A DNA stretch of 5,500 nt from Chthoniobacterales bacterium (GTDB taxonomy: Bacteria > Verrucomicrobiota > Verrucomicrobiae > Chthoniobacterales > UBA10450), in the NCBI GenBank assembly GCA_003244125.1, contig QHBL01000411.1, positions 248-5,747 of the forward strand, written 5' to 3'. Positions 1 to 5,500 of the stretch are shown here, piece after piece. The notes under the pieces are model-generated. The model ran no database searches. It saw only the letters and a list, made by a program, of their open reading frames with translations, and had not been told where the DNA came from. Every line of letters begins with the position of its first letter. Within the stretch, counting starts at the first letter, position 1. The position numbers and the translations under genes were made by a program.

Positions 1-288
1 ACGGAAGACCTGACCAAGAACGATAACATTGAAGTGACCTTGCAAAACTTCCGTGCTTCATCGGAAAAGTTGAAGTCGACCTTGGACTCGGTCGGGCCGT
101 CACTGCAAGAAGCTGGGCGCAACGTTAAAGACGCGACGGCTACGCTGCGGAGTCAACCATGGCGACTGATTTGGCCGAGCACAAAGAGTTATCCCAGCGA
201 CACTGGACCGGCTTCGGAAGCACCGGTAACTCGAAGTGTGAAAAAGGCTCGTGCTACTCCAAGTCCAGCCCGCACCAGCCGTCGATAG
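1..288 (+). CDS. C-terminal end of an MCE/MlaD-family lipid-transport substrate-binding protein (5' truncated)
   Basis: The reading frame is open from the left edge and ends at TAG 286-288, giving 95 visible residues. The first half is an amphipathic helix with the 'NFR.SSEKLKSTLDSV' pattern, typical of the long C-terminal helical region that follows the MCE domain in MlaD/PqiB-like proteins. It is followed by the motif QPWRLIWPSTKSY at about residues 52-64, a signature I associate with the ends of such proteins in Verrucomicrobia. The last 30 residues are a Ser/Pro/Arg-rich tail without predicted structure. MCE proteins form rings anchored to the inner membrane that carry phospholipids between membranes, usually beside an MlaE-type permease and MlaF-type ATPase; any such partners would lie to the left of the window. 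The MCE domain itself is not visible, so the family call rests on the C-terminal pattern only. A GTG at 34 is an internal Val codon rather than a likely start. Confidence 0.68.
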   Translation, partial: TEDLTKNDNIEVTLQNFRASSEKLKSTLDSVGPSLQEAGRNVKDATATLRSQPWRLIWPSTKSYPSDTGPASEAPVTRSVKKARATPSPARTSRR

Positions 289-379
289 CTCCGGCAAGGC
301 GGAAAGTTATTTTAGGGTTACCTCTAAAATAGTTGAGAATTTAGTTTGCAGTTAGCTGCCATACTGCTAGGAACCGTCC
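289..379 (+). promoter_or_regulatory. AT-rich intergenic leader of the basic repeat protein, probable promoter region
   Basis: This 91-base gap is much richer in A and T than the flanking genes, especially 302-348. It holds an inverted repeat (308-331), a small GCAG/CTGC hairpin at 348-359, and a Shine-Dalgarno-like AGGA at 369-372, seven bases before the ATG at 380. A TAAAAT at 325-330 resembles a -10 box but lies inside the inverted repeat and has no convincing -35 box at the usual distance. I infer that the promoter of the downstream gene lies here, but I cannot place the start of transcription. Confidence 0.4.
308..331 (+). repeat. Inverted repeat TATTTTAG...CTAAAATA, candidate operator or weak terminator
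   Basis: TATTTTAG (308-315) and CTAAAATA (324-331) are exact reverse complements. With one G-U pair (316/323) and one G-C pair (317/322) the arms extend to a 10-base-pair stem closing a TTAC loop (318-321). The stem is AT-rich and no T run follows, so it is a poor intrinsic terminator for the gene on the left. The symmetry and the position about 50 bases before a start codon fit a regulator-binding site at least as well. The repeat is seen directly; its function is inference. Confidence 0.5.
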
Positions 380-793
380 ATGGACTTATCACTTAAGCAG
401 TTAGAAGAAGCGGTGTCACTTCGTCGCCAGATCGATTCTCTCGAACAAAGGCTGGCGGGATTAGTAGGTGGTGGTGGAAGCAGAGCTACTAGCTCAAGCG
501 CAATAACGACCAGCAGCAGCAGCGGCGGAGGTGGCGGCCGCGGTCGCGGTGGACGCAACGGCAGGCGCCGCAGTATGTCGCCAGCTACTCGCGCCAAGAT
601 CGCGGCGGCAGCACGCGCACGCTGGGCGCGGAGCCGTGGCGGCAAGAGCAGCGGATCATCACAGGGTGCGGCCAAGTCGAGTGGAAAGCAGGGTGGCCGG
701 CGCCGTGGGCGCATGTCCGCTGCAGGTCGCAAGAAACTCAGCGAGATGATGAAAGCTCGTTGGGCCGCTCGCCGCAAAGCTTCCGGAAGCTAG
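380..793 (+). CDS. Small very basic repeat protein, possible nucleoid-associated DNA-binding protein
   Basis: A 137-residue protein, ATG at 380 with AGGA at 369-372, ending at TAG 791-793. Residues 1-28 form a short heptad-like helix (LKQLEEAV.LRRQID.LEQRLAGL) suited to dimerisation. Residues 29-60 are a Gly/Ser linker coded by repetitive AGC/GGC/GGT runs. Two basic modules follow: M66-S...R71-x-K73...A80-R81-W82-A83 and M112-S...R117-x-K119...A126-R127-W128-A129. They are exactly 46 residues apart with no gap, and each is preceded by an Arg-rich patch (62-64 and 107-111). The module looks like the short DNA-contacting repeats of NUMOD3-type or AT-hook/histone H1-like bacterial proteins. I do not recognise a named gene. 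DNA or RNA binding is inferred from charge and repeat form; there are no membrane segments, signal peptide or catalytic motifs. It stands alone between an MCE gene and a convergent topoisomerase IB, with its own leader and terminator. Confidence 0.8.
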   Translation: MDLSLKQLEEAVSLRRQIDSLEQRLAGLVGGGGSRATSSSAITTSSSSGGGGGRGRGGRNGRRRSMSPATRAKIAAAARARWARSRGGKSSGSSQGAAKSSGKQGGRRRGRMSAAGRKKLSEMMKARWAARRKASGS

Positions 794-820
794 GCTGCGG
801 GTTAGTTCAACTTTCCCAAG

Positions 821-853
821 AAGAGCCGCGGGGCTAAACCCTGCGGCTCTTTT
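821..853 (+). terminator. Rho-independent terminator between convergent genes
   Basis: AAGAGCCGC (821-829) pairs perfectly with GCGGCTCTT (843-851). The stem continues with one G-U pair (830/842) and three G-C pairs, closing a CTAAA loop (834-838), 13 pairs in all. The + strand transcript ends in UCUUUU, as expected for a terminator of the basic repeat protein gene, whose stop is 28 bases upstream. On the - strand the hairpin lies just past the stop of topoisomerase IB, but the bases after the stem are CTTGGG, so termination in that direction should be weaker. Confidence 0.8.
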
Positions 854-854
854 G

Positions 855-1964
855 TTAGGCAGCTTTCTTCTCCAGTCCCTGCCGAAGAAAAGTGAGCACC
901 GCGATCTCATCGCTGCGCAAATCATCGAGTTTCTGCTCCAAGGTTTCCTCCATCTTCGACTTCAATCCTTCGATAAGGTTGCCGCCCAGGTAGGTTTCCA
1001 AAACGGCGGGATGCACGTAACATTTGCGGCAGATCGCAGGCGTATTGCCTAGGATCTTGGAGACGGCGCTGATCGCATCCTTGACGTTGCTCCTGGCCTG
1101 CTTCTTGGTGGTAAAAGCTTCCTGGGCATTCAGCGCCATCGCAGCCAGGACAGTTCCGGCCCAGGTGCGGAAATCTTTCGCGGTAAAATCCTGCCCGGTG
1201 ATCTCGCGCAGGTAATCATTCACATCCTGGGAAGTAATCTCACGCACTTCTCCAGCCTCATCGATATACTGGAATAGCTCCTGGCCGGGGAGATCCTGGA
1301 GCTTGCGCACAATCGTCGCCATGCGCCGGTCTTCCACATCGACTTCATGTTGCACGCCGCTTTTGCCGCGGAAACGGAACTTCAATTGCGAACCTTTCAC
1401 CTGCACGTGCCGGTTACGCATGGTGGTAAGGCCAAACGATTTGTTCTCCCGCGCGTATTCTTCGTTGCCGATGCGAATGAAGGTCCGCTCGAGTAGCTGA
1501 ACCACGGTGGCGAGCACCTTCTCCCGCGGAAGCCCGCCTAGCTCGAGGTCAGCGCGAATCCGGCGGCGAATCTTCGGGAGCGCATCGCCGAAAATGAGCA
1601 TGCGATCATACTTGTTCTCGTCGCGGACGGCGCGCCAGTGTTCGTGGTAGCGATATTGTTTCCGACCACGGTCATCGCGGCCAGTGGCCTGGATGTGGCC
1701 GTTGGCCGAAGGACAAATCCAGACATCGGTATAAGCCGGAGGAATAGCCAGCCGGCGGATGCGCAGCAGGCGCGTTTCGTCTTTGATGAGCTTGCCGTCA
1801 GTATCGAAGTACTGAAAAGAGTCGCCTTTCTTCTTGCGGGTATAACCGGGTTGTTCGTCGCTGACATACCTTAGCCCAGCCTCCTCCGCCGCTTCCTGCG
1901 GGTCGGTAACTATCTCGAGCTTGTCGGCCAGCTTCTTTTTCTTAGCCACGCCAGTAATACGCAC
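855..1964 (-). CDS. DNA topoisomerase IB (bacterial, poxvirus/Deinococcus type)
   Basis: This enzyme relaxes positive and negative supercoils by nicking one DNA strand through a 3'-phosphotyrosine bond, without ATP or a metal. The 369-residue length fits bacterial TopIB. The N-terminal DNA-clamp domain spans about 30-110 (AIPPAYTDVWICP at 73-85, GRDDRGRKQYRYH at 95-107) and the catalytic domain about 115-330. Catalytic residues are R164 (RIGN), K201 (FRGKSG), R266 (KDFRTWAGT), N307 (GNTPA) and nucleophile Y316 (CRKCYVHP). Their spacing of 37, 65, 41 and 9 equals that I recall for Deinococcus TopIB (R137, K174, R239, N280, Y289), where Asn replaces the poxvirus His. All five are present, so it should be active. 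The longest start is GTG at 1964; a second GTG at 1949 would begin at VAKKKK, which looks more natural. Neither has a good ribosome-binding site. It converges on the basic protein gene and lies 138 bases downstream of the DUF1844 gene on the same strand. Confidence 0.95.
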   Translation of the reverse strand: MRITGVAKKKKLADKLEIVTDPQEAAEEAGLRYVSDEQPGYTRKKKGDSFQYFDTDGKLIKDETRLLRIRRLAIPPAYTDVWICPSANGHIQATGRDDRGRKQYRYHEHWRAVRDENKYDRMLIFGDALPKIRRRIRADLELGGLPREKVLATVVQLLERTFIRIGNEEYARENKSFGLTTMRNRHVQVKGSQLKFRFRGKSGVQHEVDVEDRRMATIVRKLQDLPGQELFQYIDEAGEVREITSQDVNDYLREITGQDFTAKDFRTWAGTVLAAMALNAQEAFTTKKQARSNVKDAISAVSKILGNTPAICRKCYVHPAVLETYLGGNLIEGLKSKMEETLEQKLDDLRSDEIAVLTFLRQGLEKKAA

Positions 1965-2102
1965 GCGAAGCGCTGAAAGCGCGCCTTGTTACACAGTTCC
2001 AGGATGGCTCATTGGCTGAGCGCGCCAGCACAGCAAAGCGATGGTTGTAGCTGCCGTCCGCCTGCTCGCGAAAGCCTTCGGAGTCCTCGGCGGCAGGCCA
2101 CT
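1965..2102 (-). other. 138-base gap between the DUF1844 and topoisomerase IB genes
   Basis: I see no convincing promoter, terminator or RNA gene here. A short hairpin, GCGCT-GAA-AGCGC (1970-1982), lies just before the longest topoisomerase start. A frame on the - strand stays open from 2118 to TAA 1942-1944 but has no ATG and no GTG before 2031. A weak promoter for topoisomerase IB may sit here, or the gene may be read through from the upstream operon. Confidence 0.35.
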
Positions 2103-2528
2103 CTACGCGCCGTAGCTCTTACTGAACTTTTTTCGCGACTCGCCCTCGCGACCTTCCGCCGTCGGCGGCCCAGGCGTCGCCGGCTCGGGCTTTGGGGGCG
2201 CCGAGGTCTGCGCAACCTCGGGAGCTTTTGCCGGAGCGGCAGCGCCACCTTCGCGCGCGACGTCAACATACGCGAGCTGCAAGTTCGACAATGCATTGCC
2301 CAGCACCGCTGATTCTTCTCCACTCAGATTGCCCCGCGTCTTTTCCTGGATCATCTCCAGTTGATCGATAAACATTTTGGCAAGTTCCAGGTTCACTTCG
2401 GCCTCGCCGCTGTGCGGGTTTGGAATCTGTCCAAGAAAGAGCGCGGCATTCTGCGCATGCATCATGACGAATTCAACGAAGCGCTGCGTCATCGCGCCTG
2501 AGTTAGTGCTGGTTTGAACTTCAGCCAT
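2103..2528 (-). CDS. DUF1844 domain-containing protein
   Basis: A 141-residue protein of unknown function. Residues 14-88 match the DUF1844 pattern: FV.MHAQNAALFLGQIPNP, then VNLELAKMFIDQLEMIQEKT, then NLS..E...LGNALSNLQLAYV. This is an all-helical fold found across Deltaproteobacteria, Acidobacteria, Planctomycetes and Verrucomicrobia. A Pro/Ala-rich flexible segment (about 93-123) leads to a basic, aromatic end, SRKKFSKSYG (131-140), that looks like a short interaction motif. There is no signal peptide or membrane segment, so it should be cytoplasmic. The ATG at 2526-2528 directly follows the TAG (2529-2531) of the M16 peptidase gene with no spacer, and the upstream bases offer only a weak GAAGAA ribosome-binding site. 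Translation therefore probably depends on ribosomes finishing the peptidase gene. The domain call is firm; its function is not known to me. Confidence 0.9.
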   Translation of the reverse strand: MAEVQTSTNSGAMTQRFVEFVMMHAQNAALFLGQIPNPHSGEAEVNLELAKMFIDQLEMIQEKTRGNLSGEESAVLGNALSNLQLAYVDVAREGGAAAPAKAPEVAQTSAPPKPEPATPGPPTAEGREGESRKKFSKSYGA

Positions 2529-5162
2529 CTATTTGTTCTTCGTAGCTCGACGAGCCCGCGGCGGTCGCACAACAGAAAGCACGTAAGGCTGGCCAAAATA
2601 TTTTTGCGCCACCCGTCGCGTATCGGCCACCGTCACCGCCCGAACGCGCGCTTCGAGTTCCTTGTAGTGGTTGAATCCCAACCCGAGCAGCTCATCCACC
2701 CCCGCCGTATAGCCAAACGCGTCATTACTTTGGTTTTGAATCTGCTGCTGACCAATGAGCTTCTTCTTCGCCCGTTCCAGCTCAACTTCTGTCAAACCTT
2801 CCTTTGCCAGCTTCCCGATCTCATTAAGAAATGCCGCTTTCACCGTTTCGACCTTCCGCGGATCGGTGCCGACGTAGAAGGCGAATAATCCTGGAACGAG
2901 CGCTTCGAGCTGAGCTGCGCCGACGAAGTAAGCCAGACCCATCTCTTCTCGAATGCGGATGAAGAAACGCGAACCGAGATCGCTGCTCGCTTCGTCGATG
3001 AGCTGGAGCACGTAGTAGTCGGGATCGAAAATACTTCCGCCGCGGTAACCGACCATGAGCACGGCCTGGCTTTTCTCGCGCTCAGTTTCGATGATCTTGC
3101 TCTTCTGAAGCTCCGGGGGCATTGGCGCGTCTTGCAGCGCCAACTGTCCCGCTTTCATTTGGCCGAGCTTCGCTTCCAGCAGCTCTTTCACCTCGCCCGC
3201 TTTGATGCTCCCGAAAACAGCGATGACGCCATTGTTCGCAACAAGGTAATGGTCACGAAACCCGAGCATGTCGTTCGATCCGAGACCGGCGAGTGACTCG
3301 GCGCTTCCAGCCGAGCGCAGCGCAAACGGATGCTGAGCGAAGAGCGCCGCTCTGAGCTGATTGCGCGCGACGGAAGTCGGCTGCTCGTCTTCTTCCTTGA
3401 TCCGCGCCAGCTGGTTTTCTTTCTCGCGCGCGACTGCCTGCTCCGGCATGGTCGCGTGCAGGAGCACATCAGCCAGAACGTCGAGGCCGAGCGCAAGATC
3501 GGGTTGGGTCACGCTGATCTTCACCGCCAGGCTGTTGTTGCCGGCTTCCGCGACAATGGCGCCGCCAACCGCCTCCAATTCTTCCGCGATTTGTTCCGCG
3601 CTGCGCGTCTTCGTTCCTTTAAGAAGTGATTTCGCCGTCAGTCGCGTGATACCGTTAGTCGCCGGCGTTTCCGCAAGAAGACCGCAGCGAAACACGGCAG
3701 AAATCGAGACGAGCGGCAATCGCCCGTCTTCGCGCACGAGCACGCGCAGACCATTCGACAGCGTGAACTTCTGAATCTCACCGGGGTTCACTCGCGACGG
3801 CGCGCCGTTCTTGCGCGCGAGCGATCCTTTCGGGTTGAGCGAAACGAGCGTGAGATTTTCGCCGGTTAAATATTTCTCCGCCACTCGCTGCACGTCCTCC
3901 AGCGTCACCTGTTGCACTTTCTCGAGATACTCACGGCTGAAGTTGAGATTGCGCGTGAGAAACCAATTCGTGCCCAGGTCCGAAGCTTGCCCGCGCATGG
4001 TGGTAAGCGATGAGAGCTCATGCGACAGCGCGATCTTCTTCGCCTTGCGCAATTCATCCGCCGTGACGCCATCGCGCCGCACATCATCGACGATCTGCAA
4101 GATGCATTGCTGCGCCGCGTCGCGTTTCAACGGGTCAAGCGTCGCGTCGATGCCGAAGAGTCCCGGCTCGCCCGGGGTGTATGAGAAAGCGGCGATGGAA
4201 AAAACCAGGCCCGCTTCCTCGCGCACTGTCCGATAAAGTCGCGAGCTACGGCCTTCGCCAAGTATGACCGAGAGCACATCGAGCGCCGGGACATCCCGAT
4301 GGCTGATCTCAGGCACGTGCCACGCCATCGCCAGATGGGTGAGCTGGGTCGCGAATTCTTCGTGCACTTCACGGCGGCCGAGCTGCGGCGGTTCGGCTGG
4401 AATGAAGACCGGCTCTAGCGAGCGCGCCGGGTGCTCTTTAAACACCGACTCAAGCTGCGCGCGCACCTTGGCGGCATCGACGTCGCCGGCGACCACGAAG
4501 GTCAGATTGTTAGGAATGTAACGCGCCTTGTAGTAGGCCATCACCTGCTCTTGCGTGAGGCTGTTATAGATGTCGAGCAATCCGATGACCGGCAGGCGAT
4601 AGGGATGTTGCTGATAGGCGTTAGCGAAGAGCAGTTGCGTCAGCGTGCGGTCGGGATCATCCATCCCCATGGCGAACTCGCGCCGGATGACCTCCTGCTC
4701 TTTCGAGTACTCGGCCGGCGGCAGCGTCGAGTTCATCATCGCATCAGCCAGAACGTCGAGCGCCGTGGCGACGCCATCTTTGGGCGCGTCGATCCAGAAG
4801 ACGGTGCGATCGAACGAAGTGTAGGCGTTGATGTAACCGCCGACGTCCTGGATCTTCTGCGCGATCTCGTTAGTCGAGCGCGTCCTGGTGCCTTTGAAGA
4901 GCATGTGCTCGAGAATGTGCGAGAGACCAGCGCCGAGATGTTTATCCTCGGTGATGGAACCGGCGGCGCACCACGCTTGCACACTGGCGACCGGCGCGCT
5001 CCGATCTTCCTGCACGATGATGGTGAGGCCGTTCGGCAGCGTCCATTTCAGCGCGGTGTGCGGCGGACAGGTGATCATCGGCGGTTCGGCCGCGGCGGAG
5101 GGAACGGTGTTGAGATTAGCGCGCTTCAAATTCACGGAACCGGAACCCTGCACCGCGCTCAC
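2529..5162 (-). CDS. M16 family zinc metallopeptidase, two lobes fused in one chain
   Basis: An 877-residue protein made of two M16 halves, each a peptidase_M16 domain plus an M16_C domain: about 41-190 and 199-375, then 465-610 and 627-800. The first half carries the inverted zinc motif H82-x-x-E85-H86 with third ligand E162, 76 residues after H86 as in mitochondrial processing peptidase. The matching site in the second half reads R507, A510, K511 and cannot bind zinc. The second half keeps the substrate-binding Arg/Tyr pair R738/Y745, while the first half has R314/F321. The halves should close as a clam shell with one shared active site, cutting peptides or short unfolded proteins. No signal peptide is seen, suggesting a cytoplasmic location unless the true start differs. 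The start taken is GTG at 5160-5162, overlapping the upstream stop by 4 bases, with AAGG close before it; ATG at 5078 is a possible alternative but would give up the overlap. The substrate is unknown. Confidence 0.94.
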   Translation of the reverse strand: MSAVQGSGSVNLKRANLNTVPSAAAEPPMITCPPHTALKWTLPNGLTIIVQEDRSAPVASVQAWCAAGSITEDKHLGAGLSHILEHMLFKGTRTRSTNEIAQKIQDVGGYINAYTSFDRTVFWIDAPKDGVATALDVLADAMMNSTLPPAEYSKEQEVIRREFAMGMDDPDRTLTQLLFANAYQQHPYRLPVIGLLDIYNSLTQEQVMAYYKARYIPNNLTFVVAGDVDAAKVRAQLESVFKEHPARSLEPVFIPAEPPQLGRREVHEEFATQLTHLAMAWHVPEISHRDVPALDVLSVILGEGRSSRLYRTVREEAGLVFSIAAFSYTPGEPGLFGIDATLDPLKRDAAQQCILQIVDDVRRDGVTADELRKAKKIALSHELSSLTTMRGQASDLGTNWFLTRNLNFSREYLEKVQQVTLEDVQRVAEKYLTGENLTLVSLNPKGSLARKNGAPSRVNPGEIQKFTLSNGLRVLVREDGRLPLVSISAVFRCGLLAETPATNGITRLTAKSLLKGTKTRSAEQIAEELEAVGGAIVAEAGNNSLAVKISVTQPDLALGLDVLADVLLHATMPEQAVAREKENQLARIKEEDEQPTSVARNQLRAALFAQHPFALRSAGSAESLAGLGSNDMLGFRDHYLVANNGVIAVFGSIKAGEVKELLEAKLGQMKAGQLALQDAPMPPELQKSKIIETEREKSQAVLMVGYRGGSIFDPDYYVLQLIDEASSDLGSRFFIRIREEMGLAYFVGAAQLEALVPGLFAFYVGTDPRKVETVKAAFLNEIGKLAKEGLTEVELERAKKKLIGQQQIQNQSNDAFGYTAGVDELLGLGFNHYKELEARVRAVTVADTRRVAQKYFGQPYVLSVVRPPRARRATKNK
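5159..5162 (-). promoter_or_regulatory. GTGA stop-start overlap (translational coupling)
   Basis: On the - strand GTGA contains both the GTG start of the M16 peptidase and the TGA stop of the upstream Minf_1886-like gene. AAGG lies four bases before the GTG, inside the upstream gene. This arrangement usually means the ribosome re-initiates after termination, and it supports the chosen peptidase start. Confidence 0.6.
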
Positions 5163-5500
5163 GCGGCCTTGGGCGCGGGCAGGCTGGGCGGAAGCGATTT
5201 CGGCGCGAGTGACTGCGGCTTGAACGGCTTCACGAATGCATCATTGAAATCGTAAACGGCCTTGAAGTCATCCATCGAATCTTCGTCTGTCTTTCCGAAA
5301 ATCCCGGCGGCGATGAGGTTGAAAACCATCTGGCCGATGTCTTCGCAGCGCTTGATTCCCCAGTAGGAAAAAACGCTCAGCGCCATCGGGCCAAATTCCT
5401 TTAACGCATATTGCCGCACGCCTTCGAGCAGTTCCGGCCCGGCCACATGCTTGACCGCCGCGCCTTTCATTTTCTTCTGCTGTTTGGTGGTGAAATCGAG
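5159..5500 (-). CDS. Minf_1886 / TIGR04138 family protein (5' end outside the window)
   Basis: The frame is open to the right edge, giving 113 residues before TGA 5159-5161. An ATG at 5468-5470 is in frame, but the ten codons before it (LDFTTKQQKK) fit the family's N-terminal region, so the gene very likely begins beyond the edge. The conserved core is readable: HVAGPELLEGVRQYALKEFG, then a hydrophobic stretch with WGI.RCEDIGQMVFN, then GKT..DS..DF...YDF..AF.KPF. This matches my memory of the short cytoplasmic family described as restricted to Verrucomicrobia and Planctomycetes, whose function is unknown. The last 18 residues are a Pro/Leu/Ala tail lacking structure. It is the first visible gene of the coupled set with the M16 peptidase and DUF1844 genes; the promoter is not in the window. 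Confidence 0.85.
   Translation of the reverse strand, partial: LDFTTKQQKKMKGAAVKHVAGPELLEGVRQYALKEFGPMALSVFSYWGIKRCEDIGQMVFNLIAAGIFGKTDEDSMDDFKAVYDFNDAFVKPFKPQSLAPKSLPPSLPAPKAA

Noticed and set aside
490..560. AGC/GGC/GGT-rich tract as a possible tandem DNA repeat
   Set aside because: The units are imperfect and in frame with a Gly/Ser linker, so it is low-complexity coding sequence rather than a separate repeat element.
367..777. 136-codon - strand frame opposite the basic repeat protein
   Set aside because: Its runs of Pro, Leu and Arg are the antisense image of the Gly/Ser/Arg repeats. The + strand frame has a ribosome-binding site, ordered modules and a terminator.
2009..2323. 104-codon - strand frame overlapping the DUF1844 gene
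   Set aside because: It overlaps the DUF1844 gene in another frame, is dominated by Arg and Ser, and matches no family pattern I know.
3361..3774. 137-codon + strand frame inside the M16 gene
   Set aside because: It is antisense to the second M16 half, rich in Ser/Arg/Ala, and has no ribosome-binding site or motif.
4431..5255. 274-codon open frame on the + strand
   Set aside because: It is wholly antisense to the M16 peptidase and the end of the Minf_1886-like gene, whose motifs are unmistakable. Its translation shows no recognisable domain, and long antisense frames are expected in GC-rich genes.
1..5500. Search for a mobile element, CRISPR array, defence system, tRNA or riboswitch
   Set aside because: No transposase, integrase, repeat-spacer pattern, target-site duplication or cloverleaf was seen, and nearly all the sequence is explained by ordinary genes.

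Overview
The window most likely comes from a GC-rich soil or freshwater Verrucomicrobium. The best lineage clue is the partial gene at the right edge. It reads as a member of the small family named Minf_1886 / TIGR04138, which is described as restricted to Verrucomicrobia and Planctomycetes. An MCE/MlaD-type C-terminus, a DUF1844 protein and a Deinococcus-like bacterial topoisomerase IB fit this placement but do not prove it. All family names here come from reading the protein sequences; no database was searched.

The left part (1-793) is on the + strand. It holds the 3' end of an MCE/MlaD-like lipid-transport gene, then a 91-base AT-rich gap with a clear inverted repeat, then a small, very basic protein built on two copies of a 'MS...R.K...ARWA' motif. 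A strong hairpin at 821-851 separates this gene from the convergent topoisomerase gene and probably ends transcription from the left.

The rest (855-5500) is all on the - strand. Read in transcription order from the right edge it holds the Minf_1886-like gene (5' end outside the window), an 877-residue two-lobed M16 metallopeptidase, a DUF1844 protein, and topoisomerase IB. The first three are packed tightly: a 4-base GTGA overlap, then a TAG stop directly followed by an ATG. This is the layout of a translationally coupled operon. Topoisomerase IB follows after 138 bases with no clear terminator between, so it may be read through or have its own promoter.

No CRISPR array, insertion sequence, tRNA, rRNA or defence system is visible. 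The window looks like ordinary chromosomal housekeeping DNA. The points most worth a second look are the gap-free 46-residue repeat in the basic protein, the inverted repeat in front of it, the M16 active site divided between the two halves of one chain, and the tight linkage of two uncharacterised small proteins to that peptidase.
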